Shown: one piece after another, positions 35,984 through 47,844 of the stretch
Numbering within the stretch: position 1 is the stretch's first letter
Layout of the letters: every line of letters begins with the position of its first letter
NCBI RefSeq assembly: GCF_020283565.1
Contig: NC_060061.1
Coordinates: forward strand, 13,429,362-13,493,361
Origin: Trifolium pratense
Taxonomy: Eukaryota > Streptophyta > Magnoliopsida > Fabales > Fabaceae
Direction: 5' to 3'
DNA: 64,000 nucleotides
Program-made: the position numbers and the translations under genes
The notes under the pieces: generated by a model
What the model was told of the DNA's origin: nothing
The model's input: only the letters and a program-made list of their open reading frames with translations
Databases searched by the model: none

Positions 35984-38900
35984 TCTATACATCTATACAT
36001 AATATAAAGGGGATGTGTCAATTTGGTGTGGATTTTTATTAATTCCTATTTTACCCTTTTTGGGCTGGATTTTTCTTTTACAATTCTACCCTTTTTGTAA
36101 CACGTATAAACTACCTAAAACTACCAAACCCACTCTCTTCCATTAGATAAACGCATTTCTTTCTTTCCTTATATCACTTTCTACTTTCACATTTTTTCTA
36201 CTGACCTTTTCTTATATTTCCTTCAATCAAAGGTATATTGTGTGACTCTTCATTTTCTGAGAATTGAAAGGGGTTTCAAATTTGGTACTTTATTCTCTTT
36301 TCAATTTTGGGTATTATATATATTTTTTTAATTCATATTTTCATCAATTTAAGCAGGTTATTGAAGTTGTTCATCGTGTGGTTAATTTGATCAGAACACC
36401 AAATTTATTATAGATTCTGTAAGTTTTTGTTTCCTATGATTATGTTTTTAGTCAATTTTGCTGTAATGGGTCAACATTGTTTTTATGTTTTAGTCATGTT
36501 TTGGTTAGTTTTCTAATTCATATGTATAGAGTGCTAATGAAATCAAATTCTTTTACCACAATCTGCGACGATAGTTATAATTAAATAAATAAATAAATAT
36601 TATATGTTTTGGTTATACGCAAGAAGAATTGTGTTTGAAGTGCTAATGAAATCAAACCTTAAACCTATCTGTGTATAACTGAAGATGGAGGGATGCAGCA
36701 AGACACCAAGAACTAGCAAGAGTGATGATGATAGTGACATTGAACCAGAAAACTTGCTAATCAAGGTTTCAAACCAAAAAAAAAAAAAAACTAATGGGAA
36801 TTTTAAGCTAGAATTATATACATGTTGCATGGAGAATTGTGTTGAAATCTCTGATTCAGACACCACGATTGGAATTTTAAGCTATAATTATCTTTCTATT
36901 ATACCCTGTTTTAATCCACTAATAAATTATCTTTCTATTATACCCTGTTTTGAAAGCTGCGAAGTGATAAAACTGTACCTTTGAGAAAATTGGAGCAGAC
37001 TGCGAAGTAGAAGAAGAAGAACTAAACGGTGGAATGGGATAAGGAATCTCTTTTATACGCAAGAAGAACACTCTGTTAAAAACCCTATCAATTTTTTTTG
37101 TTTTTGTTTTTGTTTTTCTATTTATATGGGCTTTTGGGCTTGGTATTATGACCCGTTAATTATAGCCTAATTAACAATAAGTTTAGGGATATGCTAATAA
37201 CACGTGCTTTTTTGTTTATACACGTCCCTCTCACTGTTTTCTTTTGGAATAACCCATAATTTACTTATGATAATTTAGTCTTATGCTAATCAAGACAAGC
37301 ATCACTTGAAAAATCACATTGTTTCTAAGTTTCTAGATAAACTAAATAACTGCAAACCAAATAGTATGTTAAGCGATCTGCAAATACCCTACTTGAGATA
37401 AGCGATCGCAAGACATAAATTGATATTAGGGATGAAAAACATTATTGATGTTTAGTCAAATTCAAGACTGAATACTAAAAAATATATGAAAGCGTGAAAT
37501 AAAACCGTGTTTAGATTTTGAATCCATGTCTCTTTGTGTCTTTGATATATGCTTCTCTCTTGACGTACTCAAATTTGGAACATTTCGACCAAGTTATTTA
37601 TTTACATTTCACTCAATTCGAATGCACAAATTACTTGAGTGATACCATTGGCAATTGATGTTCTCATGTTTTTAATATTTTCCTTTCCTATTTCTTCATT
37701 TTTTTTATTATTAGCACTTTTGACAAGATTCATGTCCCATGTTTTCTAACTTGCAGTTTTGTGTAGTGGTAATTAATTGGCTGTTACTTGGGTATAAATT
37801 CACAAGGTTTCATTTTCATAGGATATCTTGAATGCTGAATAACCTAGCATGTGTTCACATCATAATCAACTTCAACACCATTGAATCAACTACTAAGTTT
37901 CTTACTTTTGTGGTGACTTTGCAGTTTAAATTAAGTCCAAATATGAATACAAGAACAAGCATGAAGTAGATGGAATAAAGCGCAAGGAGAAGGAGGAGAA
38001 ATCCCTTCAAGGTTTTGAATATTGTGCTAAACTTTTCATGTTATTGGTTTGTTAATTTTGTTTGCAATGAATTTTATTTGGATCGAAAGCGTTTCATTTT
38101 TATTTTTTTGTACTACATATTGAAGCATCTGATGATCATATGCTACAAAATTGCATAAATTGTTGAATGATTTTTAATTTAATTCAACGTCTCTATATAA
38201 CTTATTGTTCTCCAATAATTAGTTTTTTGTGTCTGATTTGGAGATTCCTTGGGCAACAAAACAATATGAATCACAACTTTAAGTTAGATTTAATAATTTT
38301 ATTAAAAAAAAACTTAAAATTGTTATCTATGTGTATTCTCTAGAGTAAAAGCGAGTACAATTAAGTCGAATTATCCATATCTATACATCTTACATATATC
38401 TTACATATAATAAATAGGATATATGACTTTGGTATGGATTTTTCATTATCCCAATTTTACCCTTTAATAATTATTATTTTTTTATTAAAAAAAAAGGAAA
38501 AAATGGAAAGTAACTATAATAAGCAGATTTTAAAAGAAATAACTGTAAACTCATGGTAGTTTTCTCGATTCAAAGCCCACGTTACAAAAGGCATCAGTTA
38601 TGCAAAAACCAACAAAAAATGAAACATGAATTTTAGTGGTTTGCCTATCCAAACAACAACAACAACAACAAAAAAGTGGGGGAGAGGAAAATTGCGTGAC
38701 TAGAAGTGGCCGTGCATCAGATACAATGAGATTCTTTCATAGTTTCATATGCTGGTTTTTGTGACTTTCACATCAGATTACTTTCATTTGATTTATTATA
38801 TTTTTTACTTAATTTAGTTTAATAATTTTGTGGTTCGACGTTGAAAAATCACTGCAAAATCACCTCTTCCTATTAGCATAAAAAGGAGAAAAGTTTGTAT

Positions 38901-39921
38901 AGGAAAAACTGAGGCAATACACTACAACAATCATGGCTGACACCAACAATACATTATATTATTCCATATATTTTGTGTAACTCATTTTTATTTTCATTCC
39001 CTATTTCTTCGTATGTTTCGTTTCTGTTCTTCATCTATGTAAATTTTTTCATGCATTTTGTTTTTTATTGTTCTCGCTTTTAACCATCTTCCTTTTTTAT
39101 GGGAGTAATCATAGAAAGAGTGGAGGGAAGAGATCACATTGTTGAGGGTGACTATGAATAAATTCTTTTCATAATTATTTAATCGTCATCCTGTTAGTCG
39201 AGTCCTCAATATTTTTATAATGGAATGATGTATACATCTTTATATTTTTTCAGTTTTTCTCTTAACAAAAAACTGATCTCATCGAGAGATGGAAAGTTTA
39301 AATAACCGCAATAATCGTAGCGACGCTGTTTTCATCATTATTGTCATTTTCAGTAAAAAAAAAAAAATAAGGGTCTTTTCTTTTTCTTCTTATTATTGGC
39401 CACTAAATAATTACTTTTTTATGCTTATTTTTCTCAGGTTTTACAGGTTCTATAAGGAGTGTTTTCAAATGAAATTATATGAATATTATACAATAGCAAG
39501 GGTTGTACAATGTTGACGGACTTAATTTGTACCTATTCATTTATAAGGATTTTCTTTTGAAAGGGACTTTTACATTGGATTCAACGTCTCTATGTAACTA
39601 TGTTTTAATAACACAATATATCTATTATATGCTTCTTTTGGTACTGTCAAGAAAAAATGTCTTCTTTTAGTTTTACTTTTATCAACAAACTTACATAATT
39701 CATGTTGCTATGATTTTTTTTTCTTCAACGTTACTTTTCCTATGGTGCGGACTAATACACGTATATTACAATTTTTATTTTGAGGGAACCTGAAAATGCA
39801 CAAATTAGTTTAAATAAAAATCAAACTTCTAATAAACCATTGTTTACAATTTATGTACATTAATAGAATAAAAAACGCGAATCACACAAACAGGCGCGGA
39901 ACGCGCCTGTTTGGCCGCTAG
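35984..39921 (+). mobile_element. Non-autonomous Helitron with two 5' ends
   Basis: Begins TCTATACATC, ends GGCCGCTAG, and lies between A (35983) and T (39922) with no target duplication, as Helitrons do. A stem-loop, CAGGCGCG-GAA-CGCGCCTG at 39891-39909, stands 8 bp before the terminal CTAG. The paralogous site at 50410-50430 in copy B is uninterrupted (AAATAATATATATAATAAAA), confirming both ends. No RepHel frame is present. A second Helitron-type 5' end (A then TCTATACATC) occurs at 38380. Inside, an open frame starts at 36685 (MEGCSKTPRTSKSDDD) with acidic, exon-like composition, and 37930-38010 has an exon-like lysine-rich stretch. Both could be captured gene pieces, but no parent gene is recognised. 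Confidence 0.9.
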
Positions 39922-40695
39922 TATATAATAAAAAGAAAAAGGGACAGCAGTCAATATTTTTTTTTACTGCTTACACTAATATATGTTGTCACCTCTTGGA
40001 TGCGTTATTTATATTGAACCGTACATTGATAATAGAGTGTTCCTCTTGTGATTTGAGCTTCAAATATCAAGGAGAAAGATACCTGCAAAATAGTGTACGA
40101 ATTAGGTGAAATATGTGTACTTTGAGATGAATGCATATGCATATATACATGAGAGATACGTGTATAACCGTTTCGTGGGCCCCATGTAAATGAAATGAGT
40201 CACAAAAATCTCCTTTGGAGTGTTCCTTAGATGCCATAGGCAGTGCACCAAGGGCGTAGTAGTCCTGCAAAGGGAGATTGTTATTAATATATTTACGACG
40301 TCATGACATGAGAAGTATTAATGAACATAGCATAGAAATGAGTTACTTATCTTGTGACCTTTAACCGGTCCGAAACATATATAAATAATATTTTTCGTTA
40401 TTTATTAATAATTGTTTTTCATATCTATTACAAAAGACTAAAATATAAATAAAAATATATTATGAAGTTTTACAATAAAAATATTAACAAATGACTTCTT
40501 GTTACTCCTATATGTTAAAAGTTGAGTGAGCTATTGGATTATACGACATATTGATTGGAGACATTTAACATTAATTTCAATTTTACAAAAATGGCTTCTT
40601 GCAACCCCTAAGTGCTAAATTTTTTTAATAACAAAACATTTTACTTATAAATCGTTTAAAAACATTGCATTTATGAAATGTAAAATAAGAAAAAT
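39922..40695 (+). promoter_or_regulatory. Conserved NCR promoter block, NCR3
   Basis: Matches the NCR4 upstream region almost throughout and carries AAAGAT (about 40075) and CTCTT (about 40044), words known as nodulin consensus motifs. The blocks GTAGTAGTCCTGCAAAGGGA, TGTTATTAATAT and TATAAATCG (about 40647) follow. Confidence 0.65.
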
Positions 40696-40985
40696 ATGAC
40701 TAACATCGACATGTTTGTTTATGCTTTGATCACCTTTCTTTTTACGTTTCTTAATGAACTCTCTGCTTATAAGATAAGTATGTCATTTTGTACACCATTT
40801 TCAAATTTATCTTATACGCAATATTATAAAAACCTCTTAGTAACGTTCCTTTTTTCTTATTTGACAATGCAGCTGATATCCCTTGCAAAGTTGATAGTGA
40901 TTGTCCACCAAGGACAATTTTGATTCAGTGGCGGTGCCGAAAAAATTTTTGTGAGTTAATTAAATTTATACCTTTTAGGATCTAA
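40696..40985 (+). CDS. NCR peptide 3, shifted start
   Basis: Exons 40696-40777 and 40873-40985 give 64 residues. The ancestral first codons read ATG TAA here instead of ATG CAA (40678-40683), so translation must start at the second methionine, MTNIDMFVYALITFLF, which still leaves a plausible signal peptide ending NELSA. The mature part is DIPCKVDSDCPP, WRCRKNFCEL and FIPFRI, with all four cysteines and the normal stop. The intron has GT-AG borders. NCR3 and NCR4 are the closest pair in the array. Loss of six N-terminal residues may or may not matter. Confidence 0.78.
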
Positions 40986-41144
40986 TTTTATGTGATTGTC
41001 GTAATGTTTGTGAAAATTTGATTTATCTTTCTTTAGTCTTTCAATTTATATTATGCAAGTAATTCTATCTTTCCTTGCTCATAGAAGATACAGTAAACAA
41101 CAACATAACTGTGTATTAATTAAGAAAGTTAGCTTAATAAATAA

Positions 41145-41440
41145 ATCGCAAAATACATCTATAAGTCCTTTAAGTTTTACGTTTGTATCAGATACGTCCT
41201 TTAAAGTTTTTAAGTATTTGATAGGTCCTTTAAGTTTGACATGTGTCAGATAGATCCTTTAAGTTTTAAGTTTGTATCAAATAGGTCCTTAAGAAATAGG
41301 ACCTATTTGATAAAAAAAACTTAAAACTAAAAGGACTCATCTGATACAAATGTAAAACTTAAAGGACTTATCTGATACTTAAAAAACTTAAAGGATTATT
41401 TAATACAAACATAAAACTTAAAGGACCTATGAATGCATTT
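41145..41440. repeat. Foldback MITE downstream of NCR3
   Basis: CATCTATAAGTCCTTTAAGT and CTTAAAGGACCTATGAATGC form long inverted arms, with repeated CTTTAAGTTT/TATCAAATAGGTCC words in each. The copy at 63364-63700 is its duplicate and a truncated one lies after NCR2. No open frame. Confidence 0.8.
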
Positions 41441-41465
41441 TGTTTAAATAAATCCATCTTCATGT

Positions 41466-42851
41466 TGACGGTGATTCTGCGAGTGCACAGAATCGCTACC
41501 AAGTAATAAAGTGATAAGTTTACCGTTCTCCACAGGAATTGTGCCAAAATGACTAGTTCGCTTAGGAATGATTTTGCATTCTCTTTGGTTTAAAGATAGT
41601 TATGCGGGTAAAAGTAAATAACAGGAATTTAAAGAACAGAAATTAAATGACAGAAAAAATAAATAGTGTGTGTGACCACACATGGTGGTTAAGTGTGGTC
41701 GGATCCCTCCTTTACTCCTGCTTGGTGGTTATTCCTTTGTTTCCCTCTATTAGGAATTAGACTATTGAAAATAGGTTCAGAAGCACTCGTTCCCTATTTC
41801 TATTACAAACTTTTCAGAGTCTAGTTAGTTGTTACCCTTACTCTATTTAAGCATCATCGTCCCAAAGTTCCACTTTTTTGTTAAAACGTTGGTATCATTA
41901 CCTCAGTGACTCAGTGTGTCATAAGCCGTCATGTGTGCCTCTAACTAGTCCTAACTCTGCCTTAAGTAGAAATTATCGTTCTTTCTAATCCTACACTAAG
42001 ACCTCAGATACTGAATTTAATGGTCTCATGTTGTCCCTAGCATACTATCCTTCATTCGGGATTACTAGCTTCGTTTCATATGTGATATCCACTAGGTCCT
42101 TAGATTTTATTCTAATGTGATCAATATTAAAATAAATATAAAACCGGATAATAAAAGAGTTTGAAAGTAGAAACAATTGAATTTATACCCAAATTGTACA
42201 AAATAACAAACCAAGCATTCATAAGGGAGTTCTTCCTCGACTCCACCTAACCTAGGAAAAATAAATTACAAAGACAGAAAGAAAAAAACATTATTGGTCT
42301 TGGGGTTTCTTGGCCTCCTTGCCTCCTCCTTAGAGTTCTCCTAACTCTAGAGTGAATATCACTATTGTTGAGTGATTTCTGAATGAATAATAGTGGAGGA
42401 AGGAGGCTCTATTTATAGTTTTTTAGCTGGGTTTGGGCTTTTTCTGCGCATCCATCACACCCATCGTGGCCATGATGGCGTGTATTTTCGCCTCATCGTG
42501 GCAACGATGGATCCTATCGTGGTGCGATGGAATATTTCTTCAGGATTTTCTGTGTGTTTTTCAAGTCATCATCGTGCCACGATGACAAGCCATCGTGGTA
42601 CGATGGAAAAGATTTTCTGCAGATTTTCTTCAATTAAACCGTCTTCACATCGCGCCACGCTGAGATTCATCGTGGGTACGATGACTGCGCTGCTTTATTA
42701 CATTTTTTCTCTTTTTTGCTGTTTTTTCCACTTTTCTTGTTTCTGGGCCAAGTAACTTCACTTTTCCAGGTATTTGCTTGTTTTTGGACTTCAATTGCAA
42801 TTAAAACTATCCTAAATTACTATTAAAACATCATATAATTGGCTGTCATCA
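41466..42851 (+). mobile_element. Solo LTR, family L2
   Basis: Begins TGACGGTGATTC, ends TGTCATCA and is flanked by CATGT (41461-41465 and 42852-42856). The NCR1 unit has the uninterrupted site (TTTTCATGTATATTTTG near 24060). It contains CATCGTGG/CCACGATG words in near-palindromes at 42460-42690. Its first 280 bp recur at 63721, so it was present before the A/B duplication. Confidence 0.85.
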
Positions 42852-42856
42852 CATGT

Positions 42857-43239
42857 ATATTTTGTTTTCTGGAGCCTGTCACCAAATTTTCTTTTTCGCA
42901 AACTGTTACTATTTAAAAAAAGAAGAAAAAAAAGAATTGAAAAGACAAGAACATTGTTACCGTTTCTATCGTATTATTTTATAGGTGCTTTATTTTTATG
43001 TGTTATTATATATATGTGAAAAAGATTCTTTATTCTTCCAAAGATGTGTTTGAAAAAAATTTATACTCCTTTCTTGCCACAATATAAATCATTTTGACAC
43101 TTTTACGCATATTAAGAAATATAATTAATGTTGTATAGAAAATATAAATTATGAGTTGATTTACAAAATTGTCCTTTATTAATGGTATGAGAAAAATAAA
43201 TTGAAGAATTGAAAGAAGAGAGAGTAATAAATAGTTAAT
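42857..43239 (+). other. NCR3 downstream sequence
   Basis: Matches 24061-24260 behind NCR1. From about 43069, TACTCCTTTCTTGCC..ATAAATCATTTTGACAC may be one end of a MITE. No gene. Confidence 0.5.
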
Positions 43240-44159
43240 TGATGCCGAGAAAACTACAAAATATTACAAAATGTCAAAAATGAAGTAACACATGAAATGT
43301 TAATCGATACCCAAACAAGTAAACGGGCTCGACCACCACCTATGGTAGTTTGAAACTAGATTATTGTTCGTTGTATTCAACCATCGATAAGAATAGAGTT
43401 TGACGTTGTCCAACAGTTAAGGTAGGGACAACTCTTAGCTTCTGAAAAGTTTGATTTTTGTTGTTCCACATAACCCAAACACATAAGAGTCAAATGAGTT
43501 GCAAAAAGGAGCGTGTGCTCGAAGACCGCCCTATGAATAAGTAAATATGGTCTGAAAGATTTTGAGAGTCCAACGAAGACATTCTGATCCAAGGCCGGAC
43601 TAACGACCAAAGGAGGCAAAAAGTGCTACAGGAGAAAAATAAGTGATGAGCTGATTCAACACCTCCACAACCGGACACGCAAAAATAAGATTATGGAGTG
43701 ATGATAGCTCGAGTTACGAAATTTGTTTTTGTTGGCAACCTGTCTCACAAGAGTCTCCAAGCAAGAATCGACACCTTCAAGGGAATTGTTTGTGCCAAAT
43801 AAGTTCTTCAGCTGCATCCAAAGTAACAAGCTGATGAGAAGTCAATAGCTGATATGCACCACGAACCCAATAACCTCAAACAGCATCAAGCTGCCACTAC
43901 CACACATCAAAACTCTCTGGGCCTGCAAAAAAGAGATCCCGAAGTAAAATCTAACTCTCCTCCAGCATCTCCTCCTCCCACACCCATAATTGTCTCTGCC
44001 ACACCCACGCCTCCCCTCCGGCCTCCCACCATAAAGAAAACATATCGGCTACCGTAATCGATTGATTCTCCGTCAAATTGAATATGTGCCTAAACCTCTC
44101 ACTCAAGGGAGTCCGCCCAACCAAGGATCGGTCCAAAGAAATGTATCCAACCCATTCCC
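43240..44159 (-). pseudogene. LINE fragment (C-terminal region)
   Basis: Collinear with 24970-25870, including the coding for DRSLVGRTPLSERFRHIFNL, WGYVEQQ-type and CGGVESAHHLFFSC segments on the minus strand. Several stops and shifts. The hAT-type element starts within it at 44160, and a short LINE remnant resumes at 45674-45720. Confidence 0.8.
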
Positions 44160-44472
44160 TAGGGGTGAGCATCAGTTGGTTATGGGCGGTTTCGGGCAAA
44201 AAATGGCTCACCCGAACGAAACTGAGTGCAAAACTCCAACACATTTTCGACCATATATTACTTCAGTTCTGACGGGTTACGCATTGGTCGGTTCACGGGT
44301 TAATCGAACGGGTTCATTCGGGTATTGAGCCATGTGAACTTTTAACCCCCACAACTAAAAAATGAATACAAAATAGAGAAGTGAACAGAGAAAATCGATT
44401 GATCTCTAGATCACCTCCTTCCAACAGCACTCTAAAGAGATACACAACCATAACACTCTACCATTCTGTGAA

Positions 44473-45085
44473 GCCCCGATACTCCAAAAATGGCAAAGTA
44501 TCGTGTCCGATACGTACTCGATACCGACACTCGTCCGATACTTTCCGATACACGTATCGGAGAAGTATCGACAATTAATATTATTTTTTTAAATAAAATA
44601 TAACCAATACTTGTCAGATACTTCTCTGATACGTGTATCGAACGAAAAAGTATCGTGCAATTAATGCTTTTTGATGATGGAAATGTATAAGAGGAGACTG
44701 ATACAATTCTTATTTTCTCTTAAGTATTGAATGTTTTAGTATGATGTTACCAACTGTCTTTATTAGTTTTTCTCCTTGTCATGACTTGAAGTCTGGACCT
44801 CCAACTCCTAAACCTTTTAACCAGTTGAGCTACTCATCCCACCCCGCTTTTTGGGTAGTACTTAACTTAATATATGTAATTGTCACTTGTTTTCTTATTT
44901 TGAGTAATTTGAATGTTAATTTTTATCATTATTGATTTTAGTTATGTTTATATATTGTGCATTTATATATTTAATTTTAAATTTAATTTTTAAATAACGT
45001 ATCCCGAACGTATCGTATCGGGAATTTTAAAAAATTTCTCGTATCACCGTATCGGTATCGTGTCACGTATCAGGGCTTGATAGCT
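44473..45085. repeat. Nested foldback rich in GTATCG/CGATAC
   Basis: GAAGCCCCGATACTCC at the left is mirrored by CGTATCAGGGCTTGAT at the right. The words CGATAC and GTATCG occur many times in both arms. CTACCATT flanks both sides (about 44458 and 45082), suggesting a target duplication. No coding frame. Confidence 0.6.
44752..44848 (-). mobile_element. tRNA-like SINE fragment
   Basis: On the minus strand GATGAGTAGCTCAACTGGTT is an A box and GTCCAGACTTCAAGTC is a weak B box at the expected spacing. It lies inside the foldback inside the hAT-type element. Confidence 0.55.
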
Positions 45086-46110
45086 ACCATTTGTCTGTCT
45101 GTCAATACATCTCCATATTTCGAATGTAGAAATTTAAAAAATTAGATGCTCTAAATCCTTCAGATCATATAGAGGAAAATAAGCAATCTTGATATGAAAA
45201 AGAAGAACAAAAGAAGAACAAACACATGGAGAGACCAAAGTCTTCAACTCACCCACACAATATTTTTAGCCAAGATAAAAGTATGATGAAAGGTTCACAC
45301 TTTATCACCTTCACTAAAATATACACTTTAAACTTTAAAAAATATTGGTACCACAAAAGACCATGGAAAGACAGTGTATAACATTACAGTACACCTCGAG
45401 CCTTGTTCCAAATGACGTGTGCATTTTCTTTTTCCTGAATCAAAGTAATTTCAATACTAAAGATAAGAACAAACAAGTATCACCTTCTTACCTATATGTC
45501 GGTTTCAAGTACCGACGGAATGAATTTTTTGAAACCAAAACCGCCCACCTTTAACCATTTCAATTCTTTTTTTTATCTAGTGACCCGAACAATCGTGCGA
45601 ATCCGCCCGTTGCACCAAATTTGATTACGGATAGAACGGGTTCGGTCGGAATCGAAATTCTTGCTCACCCTTACCATTCTCCACCTTTAATAAAACTAAA
45701 GTTTTTGCCATTGGGAATCAAAATTGTGGATTTTGTAAAATAGAAGGGTCAAAACTGCATTTAACCCTAATTTCTTAATTCTCAATTGCTTCATGTACCT
45801 TTTTGTATCTGTTTAGTGATATATTTTGTTATTTTTAATTTTCTTTTAGCAGAGGCTTCCATTCTCTGATTATATTTCCCACTTTGTTTTCTTTCTTTGT
45901 CGTTTGTTTATCCTAAATTGAATATTAAAAAAAAAAGTGAATGATAATGATTTTTATCATTTGTGTGTGGGAACTGATTTTGTATTTTTTTTCCAGGTGT
46001 GAAATATTATTCGTGAGGAAACATTTATTAAGTTTTGCTAGCTCATGTCGATTTGTAACATCATGTATTAATTTCTAGAATAAAATATTATATCTTCTGA
46101 TAATAAATAC

Positions 46111-46139
46111 TAGATCGCATGCCCGTGAGTTGGCACGTG

Positions 46140-46180
<41 letters not shown>

Positions 46181-47844
46181 CAAATAATAATCATGGTTAT
46201 ATATAACAAAATACTATATAATTCTAAATAATTTTTTTTCTTTTTCAAATTGCCTAGTGGGATTGAATGTTGCTAGAAAAATAGCTTTCCCATTCAATTT
46301 TACCTAAAGCATGGTTGCTAACATAAGCTACTCTATAATTAATTGTATAAACCAAAACTCCATAAAAAATTATTTCTCTCAACTTATCAAATGACATAAA
46401 CCACAATAAATCCATCGAGTTGTTTTGCTTCATAGCTATGATTTCTATTTGAAGTTGGCACCTGAAATATGCAGCAAGTAATTAATGTGACTAACAACAA
46501 TAAAGACATTATGTAATGAGACTCACAAAATCACAATAATAAATCATTATGAGAAGGGCTTTTGATGTTGAAATTGATGGTTAAAAGCTAATAAAATTAG
46601 AACATTAAGTTTCATGTACAAATTTTCCAATAATGTTTAGGAATGTTTACGATGAAATACATATCAACAATAATGATTTACTCTAATTAATGAGGATAAT
46701 TAGAAACTCCATATGCGTAGCTTTTAATTAAAGCTTTTTCTAAATTAGGCTTGATACATTACAAATTTCATAATAAAAGATTAGTTGGTATCAAATGGAA
46801 TTGCTAAAAGTTTAAGTACTAAAAACTCAATAGCATGTTAAATTACATATATGACACATGATATTGGTGCTTGCTGCTGCCAAGTATATGTACAACACTT
46901 ATTTCAATCCAATAGCAAAATCTTAGTCCATAGCAATCCATGCATAGGTTACAGATTTCACTGATATCATTGCCAATGAAGGATATTAAAATTACTACTA
47001 AGAGGAAAATGATTTATCATAATTTTCTTAAAGCACTAAAATATATAACTTTTGTCTAACTCCAAATTAAAATTTAAGCCTTTACATGATAATCTCTTCA
47101 AAAATAGAGTCAAAAAATTAAATGCATAGTCTATCAGTTGGAGACCAAAATTAAAATTGAATGCCTTTACTGTATATTTTTTGTCAACTCTCTAAAGTTA
47201 GGTGTTTAACGGATTTTCCTAAAACTAAGAGCAACATTATCCAAAGAACTCATATGGATTCTTTAATGGGTCTAATTTCATTCTTTATATTATTTCATAC
47301 TTTTTAATTATTTAAACAATTCAACCTCATTTCTCAAATCATCCATCTTTTGGTGTTTTTAGAAATTAAAGTTTTTTTTAATGAAGAAGTTAAAGTTAAT
47401 GTTCTGAAAATTGGCATATATATTTTTTTTAGGACAAAACTTAGCCGCAGTTTTTTAGATGTTGTTCAAACTATTCTCCAACTAAATAATGACAAGTGGA
47501 CTACTAACTCACATCAGCCTTGTTATGAACTAATCTCCGTTAAATCTCTTTACTTTTGTTAACCCTGACAATCACAACATTAGAAATTATAAAAAATTGA
47601 GGAAATAATGTGAAACAATAGACCATTGGATGATAAATATAAAGCAATATTTTAATTTAAAAGAAATGGAGAAAAGATGATTGATGGTTGAGATGTAAAA
47701 ATTGAAGAAAACCAAATTGAGAGGATCCATTCTCGAAATTTTGCCGACTCTCATCACCGCTTGGAACAACTACCAACATAATAATCAACATAGATCTTCA
47801 ATGGTATCTTGACTATCTTCCACACTCATATTCTACACAAAATG
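46111..47844 (+). other. Array spacer, copy B
   Basis: Non-coding. Matches 33956-35530 with small indels, including an extra 180 bp near 46370-46550 not present in copy A. No gene. Confidence 0.6.

Larger units (their letters stand above)
44160..45673. mobile_element. Non-autonomous hAT-type element
   Basis: Ends TAGGGGTGAGCATC and TTGCTCACCCTTA are imperfect inverted repeats of hAT type. The flanks CCATTCCC (44152-44159) and CCATTCTC (45674-45681) form an 8-bp target duplication with one change. It is 1514 bp, lacks a transposase frame, and carries nested repeats. Confidence 0.78.
33541..45720 (+). repeat. Tandem duplication, copy A (contains NCR3)
   Basis: From 33541 the order of sequence repeats from 45721: spacer, GAGTTGGCACGTGTCATATA, TTGATGTTGAAATTGATGG, ATGTTGTTCAAACTATTCTC, GGAACAACTACCAACATAAT, an NCR promoter and gene, a foldback and a solo LTR. 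Without the 3938-bp Helitron the unit is about 8.2 kb. Private insertions in copy A are the Helitron and probably the hAT-type element. Confidence 0.85.

Noticed and set aside
40067..40270. Minus-strand frame starting MQDYY in the NCR3 promoter, repeated before NCR4
   Set aside because: It mirrors the conserved promoter DNA, is broken by indels between copies and has no recognisable family.
42455..42695. CRISPR-like array of palindromic repeats
   Set aside because: Spacing is irregular, spacers are not unique and the setting is a plant LTR.
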